From: Kiritimatiellota bacterium
GTDB lineage: Bacteria > Verrucomicrobiota > Kiritimatiellia > JAAZAB01
Assembly: GCA_008636095.1 (NCBI GenBank)
Contig: VSJD01000079.1
Location: 1-10,000, forward strand
Direction of reading: 5' to 3'
Length of the DNA: 10,000 nucleotides
Position numbers and translations under genes: made by a program. The notes under the pieces were generated by a model. The model had not been told where the DNA came from. It did no database searches and worked only from the letters and a program-made list of their open reading frames with translations. Below, piece by piece: positions 5,514 through 10,000 of the stretch. Each line of letters starts with the position of its first letter. The first letter of the stretch is position 1.

Positions 5514-7181
5514 ATGCCGCAACGCCCGCTGACCCGACGTGCCATTCCCGCCAACCCCATTTTTATGGGACTGGATTTCAGCACCCAGGGGCTCAAAGCC
5601 ACGTTTATTGACGCGGCTGGTCAAGTGCTGGCCGAGCCGTCGGTGTTGTTCGACACCGACTTGCCGGCGTTCAAGACCGAGGGCGGCGTCCATCACCATG
5701 CGGATGGGCTCACCGTCACGGCGCCGCCGCTTATGTGGGTGGCAGCGCTGGATTTGATATTGGCACGCATGCAAAAGGAAAACTTGCCGCTGGCCAAGGT
5801 CGCCGCAATTTCCGGTTCCGGCCAACAGCACGGCAGTGTGTATCTGCGGTGTGGCGCGCGGGCGCGGCTGGGAGCGCTCGATTCCCGGCTTACCCTGCGG
5901 GATCAGCTCCAGGACGTGTTTGCATTTGACGCCGCGCCGGTCTGGATGGATTCCAGCACCAGCCGACAATGCCGGGAACGGGACACTGCCCTTGGCGGAG
6001 CGCAGGCCGTGGCGGAACTAACGGGTTCGCGGTCCTACGAGCGCTTCACGGGCAACCAGATTGCCAAAATTTACCAGCAACATCCGAAAGCGTATGCGGC
6101 GACAGACCATATTGCGCTGGTCAGTTCATTCACCGCTTCGCTGTTGATCGGGACTTATGCGCCGATCGAACCGGGCGACGGCGCCGGCATGAACCTGATG
6201 AATATCCGCACCCGCCGCTGGGCCCCGGCGGCGCTCCGTTGCACGGCGCCGGGCTTGGCAAAAAGGCTCGGACCGATTGTACCCTCCCATAAAGTCGTCG
6301 GCCACCTGAGCCGCTATTTTAGCGACCGCTGCGGGTTTGCGCCGCATACCCAAGTCATCGCGTTTTCCGGCGACAATCCCAACAGCCTGGCCGCGCTGGG
6401 GCTGGCGCGCTCCGGCGACATTGCCATCAGCCTGGGCACGAGCGACACGGTCTTCGGTGCGCTTTCCGCTCCTAAACCATCCGCCACGGAGGGGCACATT
6501 TTCGGGAACCCGATCAACCCGCAAGGCTACATGGCGCTCATTTGTTACAAGAACGGATCGCTTACCCGCGAAGCGGTGCGCAATGAATTCGCCCGGGGTT
6601 CATGGAAGGCATTTGAGGCTGCCCTGGCCCGGACGCCATCTGGTAACGGCGGCCGGATCGGGTTTTATTTCAAGGAACCGGAAATCACGCCGACGGTGCT
6701 CAAGCCCGTAATTTATCGGTTCGGTCCGGATGGTCGCCCCACCCGATTTACGCCGGAACAGAACGTGCGCGCCGTGGTGGAAGGGCAATATCTTTCCATG
6801 CGCCTGCATGGAAACAATATTGGACTCGTGCCGCAAAAAATTCTGGCCACCGGCGGCGCTTCGGTAAACAAGAGTTTGTTGCAGGTAATGGCGGACGTGT
6901 TCGGGACACCGGTACATGTATCCAGCCAACCGAACTCGGCGTCGCTGGGCGCCGCGTATCGGGCCTTGCATGGCTGGCATTGCGCACGCGCGCGAGGGTT
7001 TGTGCCGTTCGAAAAGGTCGTCCGGGCGGCGGCATCCTTTACGCCGGCCGCCGAACCCGACCGGGCCAAGCATCGTATCTACACGGCAATGTTGAAGCGC
7101 TACGCCGACATGGAGAAACGCGTAATATCTATTTCAGCACAATCCGTTCGGGGACAAGGACGGGATATTTCTGGCGCTTGA
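5514..7181 (+). CDS. xylB: Xylulose kinase, eukaryote-like FGGY family
   Basis: The 555-residue FGGY carbohydrate kinase should phosphorylate D-xylulose with ATP to xylulose 5-phosphate in the cytoplasm, feeding the pentose phosphate pathway. From memory, it matches human XYLB along nearly its whole length: GLDFSTQGLKA (phosphate loop, 19-29), a GGVHHHADGLTVTAPPLMWV-like block (57-76), SGSGQQHGSVY (100-110), PVWMDSST (142-149) and YERFTGNQIAKIYQQ (175-189). SLGTSDTVFG (306-315) and LATGGASVNKSLLQVMADVF (444-463) follow. Asp287 in AFSGDNPNSLAALG fits the catalytic base. The ATG at 5514 has AAGGA 9 nt upstream. About 13 residues before the conserved start are extra. The last 17 codons overlap the convergent SH3-protein gene. 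The upstream promoter abuts a MITE-like element. Confidence 0.9.
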   Translation: MPQRPLTRRAIPANPIFMGLDFSTQGLKATFIDAAGQVLAEPSVLFDTDLPAFKTEGGVHHHADGLTVTAPPLMWVAALDLILARMQKENLPLAKVAAISGSGQQHGSVYLRCGARARLGALDSRLTLRDQLQDVFAFDAAPVWMDSSTSRQCRERDTALGGAQAVAELTGSRSYERFTGNQIAKIYQQHPKAYAATDHIALVSSFTASLLIGTYAPIEPGDGAGMNLMNIRTRRWAPAALRCTAPGLAKRLGPIVPSHKVVGHLSRYFSDRCGFAPHTQVIAFSGDNPNSLAALGLARSGDIAISLGTSDTVFGALSAPKPSATEGHIFGNPINPQGYMALICYKNGSLTREAVRNEFARGSWKAFEAALARTPSGNGGRIGFYFKEPEITPTVLKPVIYRFGPDGRPTRFTPEQNVRAVVEGQYLSMRLHGNNIGLVPQKILATGGASVNKSLLQVMADVFGTPVHVSSQPNSASLGAAYRALHGWHCARARGFVPFEKVVRAAASFTPAAEPDRAKHRIYTAMLKRYADMEKRVISISAQSVRGQGRDISGA

Positions 7182-8076
7182 CCCAGTATTCACGGCCGCT
7201 GATGAGCAGATGCCGGTACATCAACGCCTCCAACTGGGCCTGGTTGCCTTTAACAAAGCAGATCGTTACGGAATTCTTGTCGCCACCGTCACTGGTTACC
7301 AACCGGAAATCACTGGGTGTCCGGAAGATAAAATCTTTCGCGCGCAGGATGCCATCCACCTCGCACCACCGTCCCTGTTCCGTGTTTGAAACCAGATCGA
7401 GCCCCGGCGGCGGAGTGAACACTCCTGTCTGAGCCGGCGACGGAGCCGGGACGCCGGCAACGGCCGGAGCGATGGGCTCGGCAGGCTTAGACAAAGGGAT
7501 CGGCGGCTTGACTTCCGGTTCCGGCTTCGCCGGCGGCACAATCGCGACCACCGACACCGGTGCCGGTGTCGGCATGGGTTTAACTGGTTCCGCTTTGGCC
7601 GGCTCCAATTTGGCCGGCCCCACATAATTCAGCGGAATCTCACTTACCAGCGACCGGGAAATCCACAGGGAACAGGCCGGCGATGGGGCAATTTTTATCC
7701 ACTCGGTATGGGTTCCGCGCACCTCGACTTTTTCGCCCTGGGGCAACTGGCCCACAATGTTGAAATTGATGCCGGCGCCGGCGCGCACGTTCACTTTCTG
7801 ACTGCAATTGATTGCGCCATCCTTAACGTAATCCCCCAGTACCCAGAGGTCCACGTTGGTGGGCGGCACAACCTCGACCCATTCCTTATCAATCATCTTG
7901 GCCGCCAGGATGTCATTTTTCGACACCTGGCCGACCACCTCTGAGGTGACGAGCGCCTTGGCCCGCAGGTTGCAGTTGTTTTTCAGAACCTTAACCCGGG
8001 TTAAGGTCGCAGTCTGGGCTCCAGTGCCCAGACATAAGCCTACTACGGTTATCATAATCACAAGCCATCGTTTCAT
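7129..8076 (-). CDS. Exported double bacterial SH3-domain protein with Pro-rich linker
   Basis: This 315-residue protein begins with a signal peptide (MKRWLVIMITVVGLCLGTGAQTA, 1-23). Two bacterial SH3 (SH3b) domains follow: residues ~27-86 with CNLRAKALVTSEVVGQVSKN, and ~90-146 with VNVRAGAGINFNIVGQLPQG. Each ends with a WVEVVPP or WIKIAPS strand and a LWV/LWI turn. Residues ~153-226 are a Pro/Ala/Lys-rich linker, probably extended across the envelope. Residues ~235-315 form a small domain I cannot name (ILRAKDFIFRTPSDFRLV, GREYWVKRQKYPVLVPERIVLK). SH3b domains often bind peptidoglycan or peptides, so an envelope role is likely. AGGAGGT at 8082-8088 lies 5 nt from the ATG, a near-ideal site. 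The 3' end overlaps the xylulose kinase gene by 53 nt on the opposite strand. Confidence 0.8.
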   Translation of the reverse strand: MKRWLVIMITVVGLCLGTGAQTATLTRVKVLKNNCNLRAKALVTSEVVGQVSKNDILAAKMIDKEWVEVVPPTNVDLWVLGDYVKDGAINCSQKVNVRAGAGINFNIVGQLPQGEKVEVRGTHTEWIKIAPSPACSLWISRSLVSEIPLNYVGPAKLEPAKAEPVKPMPTPAPVSVVAIVPPAKPEPEVKPPIPLSKPAEPIAPAVAGVPAPSPAQTGVFTPPPGLDLVSNTEQGRWCEVDGILRAKDFIFRTPSDFRLVTSDGGDKNSVTICFVKGNQAQLEALMYRHLLISGREYWVKRQKYPVLVPERIVLK

Positions 8077-8081
8077 CGAAT

Positions 8082-8088
8082 ACCTCCT
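8082..8088 (-). promoter_or_regulatory. Strong Shine-Dalgarno of the SH3 protein gene
   Basis: AGGAGGT on the minus strand sits 5 nt from the ATG at 8074-8076, fixing the start. No clear -35/-10 pair was found upstream. Confidence 0.7.
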
Positions 8089-8140
8089 GGTTATATGACC
8101 CCAGCTATGAATTAGACCGCATGAGCGGCGACTGTTTCAT

Positions 8141-8238
8141 GTAGCCGCGGGCGTGAGGCCCGTGGCCGCCGGATTAATCCACGCCCTCACCTGCCCGCAG
8201 TGCTACGCACAGCGTTGCGGGCGGGCGGGTGCGGCTAC
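8141..8238. repeat. Palindromic dispersed repeat, copy 2 (inverted relative to copy 1)
   Basis: The outer arms GTAGCCGC (8141-8148) and GCGGCTAC (8231-8238) are perfect 8-bp inverted repeats. Inner palindromes are GGATTAATCC (8171-8180) and the arms GGGCGT/ACGCCC (8149-8154/8181-8186). The core at 8189-8225 is the reverse complement of 3264-3300 with 3 differences in 37. It lies between the start of the SH3 protein gene and the end of the pseudouridine synthase gene, both on the minus strand, so it could also act as a processing or stop signal for the upstream transcript. Confidence 0.7.
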
Positions 8239-8299
8239 CCGGATTGAAATTCAAATTCCCATACATATATTTCAGAGTATAGCCATCGATTGACGCGGA

Positions 8300-9067
8300 T
8301 CAATACGAATGTAGCGGTTTAACCGCATATTGTCGCAAGGCCTGAACTTCCTCATCTTTAAGATGTCGCCAGGCGCCTGAGCGCAGGTGATCGAGGGCAA
8401 GCGGGCCGATGGTTACCCGCTGGAGACGGAGGATGGTAATGCCAAGCGCCTCAAACATGCGGCGGATGTGCCGGTTGCGCCCCGCCACCAGCCGGACCTG
8501 ATACACGGTCTTTCCCGACTGAGTTTCCACCGGCGTAATATCGTTCAGGTGCAGTCTCTCGCCCTGGGAGGTAACGCCCGTGCGCAGGCGCTGTTCCTGT
8601 TCGGGGGTCAGGCGTGTCGCCGTCCAGACCCGGTAGATTTTTTCCACGCCATGCCGGGGATGCATCAGCGTATGTGCCAGGTCGCCATCGTTGGTCACCA
8701 GCAGAAGGCCTTCGCTGTCCCGGTCGAGGCGCCCCACCGTGAATACACGTTCTTGCAAGGGAGGCAATAAGGACAGAAAAGTTCGACGCCCCTGCGGATC
8801 GCGCGAGGTGCATAAAAAATCACGCGGTTTGTTCAGCACAAGGAAGATTTTAGCCTGTGACGCAACCGGGCGCTGATCCAAGCATACGGCCTGGCACGCC
8901 GGATCAATGCAGACACCCTGCTCCCGAACGACCTTGCCATCCACGGAGACGCGCCCCTCGGCAATCAGCCCTTCACAGGCGCGCCGCGAGCCCAATCCGC
9001 AGGAAGCTAGGTATTTATGCAGACGCGGATGTTTGTCAGACTTGCGGTTTTGTTTTGGGGAGTCCAA
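8300..9067 (-). CDS. RsuA/RluB-family pseudouridine synthase
   Basis: It isomerises a uridine in ribosomal RNA, probably 23S (RluB-like) though 16S (RsuA-like) is possible. Numbered from the upstream ATG at 9124, residues ~33-80 form an S4 RNA-binding domain (RLHKYLASCGLGSRRACEGL). Next is the catalytic domain with VGRLDRDSEGLLLVTNDGDL, where Asp134 is the nucleophile. YRVW (164-167) and RNRHIRRMFEALG (216-228) follow. The open frame starts at ATG 9124, but that start overlaps the small basic protein gene by 89 nt, has no good ribosome site and adds ~30 unconserved residues. A TTG at 9067 has AGGGAG 9 nt upstream and cuts the overlap to 32 nt, so I prefer it with moderate confidence. The two genes are probably co-transcribed and translationally coupled. 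Confidence 0.85.
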   Translation of the reverse strand: MDSPKQNRKSDKHPRLHKYLASCGLGSRRACEGLIAEGRVSVDGKVVREQGVCIDPACQAVCLDQRPVASQAKIFLVLNKPRDFLCTSRDPQGRRTFLSLLPPLQERVFTVGRLDRDSEGLLLVTNDGDLAHTLMHPRHGVEKIYRVWTATRLTPEQEQRLRTGVTSQGERLHLNDITPVETQSGKTVYQVRLVAGRNRHIRRMFEALGITILRLQRVTIGPLALDHLRSGAWRHLKDEEVQALRQYAVKPLHSY

Positions 9068-9191
9068 TGCCGCGGTCTCCCTCTTTCCATTTTCCACTCG
9101 CGCGGAGAAAGTCAATCCGCTCAAAACGTTTCAGCACATTGCGCTTGGCCGTAATTTTATTGGCCGATTTCAAACTGGAATGCTGTGTCAT
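9036..9191 (-). CDS. Small basic protein of the PVC superphylum
   Basis: This 51-residue ORF begins MTQHSSLKSANKITAKRN, continues VLKRFERIDFLRASGKWKEG and ends DRGIGLPKTKPQV. It matches from memory the short, Lys/Arg-rich family conserved in Planctomycetes, Verrucomicrobia and Chlamydiae. The function is unknown; basic charge and conservation hint at RNA or ribosome association. The frame could start at an ATG at 9218, but the family start is the Met at 9191, which has AGAGG 5 nt upstream. A promoter lies at 9234-9262. The gene's 3' end overlaps the pseudouridine synthase reading frame, which may point to a shared role in RNA biology. Confidence 0.85.
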   Translation of the reverse strand: MTQHSSLKSANKITAKRNVLKRFERIDFLRASGKWKEGDRGIGLPKTKPQV

Positions 9192-9233
9192 AATCCCCTC
9201 TCCCAATACCTGATTCATTGCGACTTACCGAGG

Positions 9234-9262
9234 TTGATAGCTGTCGGCGCGGGTAAAGTCAA
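9234..9262 (-). promoter_or_regulatory. Promoter of the small basic protein / pseudouridine synthase operon
   Basis: On the minus strand TTGACT (9262-9257, 5 of 6) is followed after 17 nt by TATCAA (9239-9234, 4 of 6). Transcription would start near 9227, giving a leader of about 35 nt to the ATG at 9191. It diverges from the promoter at 9294-9323. Confidence 0.5.
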
Positions 9263-9293
9263 TGACAAAATGTAGTAATTGTTCTTATAAAGC

Positions 9294-9323
9294 TTGACAA
9301 TGGACCGCTGCGCCCGTTATAGT
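9294..9323 (+). promoter_or_regulatory. Strong sigma-70-like promoter of the membrane CxxC protein
   Basis: TTGACA (9294-9299) is a perfect -35 box and TATAGT (9318-9323) is 5 of 6 to the -10 box, with an 18-nt spacer (17 if read as TTATAG). The leader would be ~93 nt. A perfect 10-bp palindrome, GATCATGATC (9347-9356), lies ~17 nt past the likely start and could be an operator, but it has no second support. Confidence 0.6.
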
Positions 9324-9422
9324 ATCCATGTAATAGAGGCAAGTTTGATCATGATCCAATCATGTTTCTTGAATGGAGCGAAGCGCATGCGGACAACGGT
9401 TTGATAAACAAGGCGTTTTTAT

Positions 9423-9866
9423 ATGAACACACCCCCCCCGGTTAGAAAGTCGGTGTATCTGCCCAAAGACCCCTTTGCGTATATCAGCTTCTGGCAGTTT
9501 TTGACGTTTATCATGCTAATCCTGGTGGTTTGGGTCAACGAATTGCGGGACATGCCGGCCTTGCTTTTCAACACGAACCCGCAGGATGCAAATATCTTTA
9601 GGGGGTGCCTGTTGACGTCCGCCGTGCTGGTGGCGGCGATTGTGGCCATCGGCAACACCTATCTACAGCAGAAACGGGTTTTGAATTCGATGATTTCCGT
9701 TTGTTCCAGCTGTCACAAGGTGCGTGTGAACCAGAACCAGTGGAAACAGATGGAAGAATACATCAGCGACAATTCCCTGCTGACCTTTACCCACGGGCTA
9801 TGCCCGGACTGCATGGAGAAAGTCATGCAGACGATCAACCAGCGGACGGCTGGTAAAAACGCGTAA
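9423..9866 (+). CDS. Two-helix membrane protein with CxxC...CxxC signalling-type tail
   Basis: The 147-residue protein has two predicted membrane helices (about 22-39 and 62-79) and a short loop between them. A C-terminal cytoplasmic segment, ISVCSSCHKVRVNQNQWKQM then EEYISDNSLLTFTHGLCPDC (91-130), has Cys94, Cys97, Cys127 and Cys130 set out like a small zinc ribbon. From memory this resembles the tail (ICASCKKIRDD...W..IEEYI...HGICPDC) found after PAS, receiver, phosphatase or GGDEF regions in many signalling proteins. Here no such domain is present, so it may be a sensor remnant, an adaptor or a membrane anchor. AAGG lies 9 nt before the ATG. No obvious terminator follows; a weak stem (9874-9878/9885-9889) has no T-run. 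Confidence 0.75.
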   Translation: MNTPPPVRKSVYLPKDPFAYISFWQFLTFIMLILVVWVNELRDMPALLFNTNPQDANIFRGCLLTSAVLVAAIVAIGNTYLQQKRVLNSMISVCSSCHKVRVNQNQWKQMEEYISDNSLLTFTHGLCPDCMEKVMQTINQRTAGKNA

Positions 9867-10000
9867 GATGGATTTGGGCCACAACCCAACAAATTCCAAG
9901 GAATATTCAAATTCTAATGAAGATAAAATAAATCAGGTTTTTTCATCCGTTTTGTTAGTTTTGTTTTAATTGATTGCGTTTCCCTGGAATTTGGAGTTTG

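Noticed and set aside
5226..5969. 247-codon minus-strand open frame
   Set aside because: It runs antisense through the 5' part of xylB and across the hairpin element, with no domain or ribosome site. The element's lack of stops explains its length.
6600..7073. 157-codon minus-strand frame within xylB
   Set aside because: Antisense to conserved kinase blocks, with no support of its own.
9351..9442. Short leader ORFs (17 and 26 codons) before the membrane CxxC gene
   Set aside because: No convincing ribosome site, no run of regulatory codons and no paired attenuator structure.
9867..10000. AT-rich tail with a 9-bp inverted repeat, CAAATTCCA (9890-9898) and TGGAATTTG (9985-9993)
   Set aside because: It may be the edge of a repeat beyond the window, but the arms are short and far apart. 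No gene or terminator is clear.

Overview
The window looks like chromosomal DNA from a bacterium of the Planctomycetes-Verrucomicrobia-Chlamydiae (PVC) superphylum, perhaps a verrucomicrobial, kiritimatiellal or lentisphaeral lineage. The best marker is a 51-residue ORF at 9036-9191 (minus) that reads as the small basic protein family typical of that group. The genus cannot be fixed from this window. GC content is moderate, and intergenic DNA is rich in palindromic elements.

Layout: the left half is on the minus strand. In order of transcription it holds an archaeal-type aldolase (2-amino-3,7-dideoxy-D-threo-hept-6-ulosonate synthase family, 4364-5167), overlapped by 4 nt by a type II 3-dehydroquinate synthase (3375-4367). 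A spacer with two strong palindromes follows, then a uroporphyrinogen-decarboxylase-like protein (1962-3206), and then a secreted transglutaminase-like protein (1-1662) that runs off the left edge. The first two genes form an alternative entry to the shikimate pathway, or to 3-amino-4-hydroxybenzoate. A stray copy of the last ~17 codons of the dehydroquinate synthase lies just beyond the UroD-like gene, so that gene sits between direct repeats of its neighbour's 3' end.

The centre holds a 201-bp element (5241-5441) with terminal inverted repeats, a 7-bp flanking direct repeat and about five internal hairpins; it looks like a miniature transposable element (MITE). Its right junction forms the -35 box of the best promoter for a eukaryote-like xylulose kinase (5514-7181, plus). 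That kinase overlaps by 53 nt, tail to tail, a periplasmic or secreted double-SH3 protein (7129-8076, minus).

The right part holds a second palindromic repeat copy (8141-8238), an RsuA/RluB-type pseudouridine synthase (8300-~9067, minus) overlapping the small basic protein gene, a divergent promoter pair, and a small two-helix membrane protein with a CxxC...CxxC tail (9423-9866, plus). That tail is normally found at the end of signalling proteins.

The genes mix central metabolism (aromatic precursors, pentose entry), RNA modification and envelope proteins. No phage, CRISPR, tRNA or rRNA was seen. The notable content is the mobile or repetitive DNA and its apparent effect on neighbouring genes.
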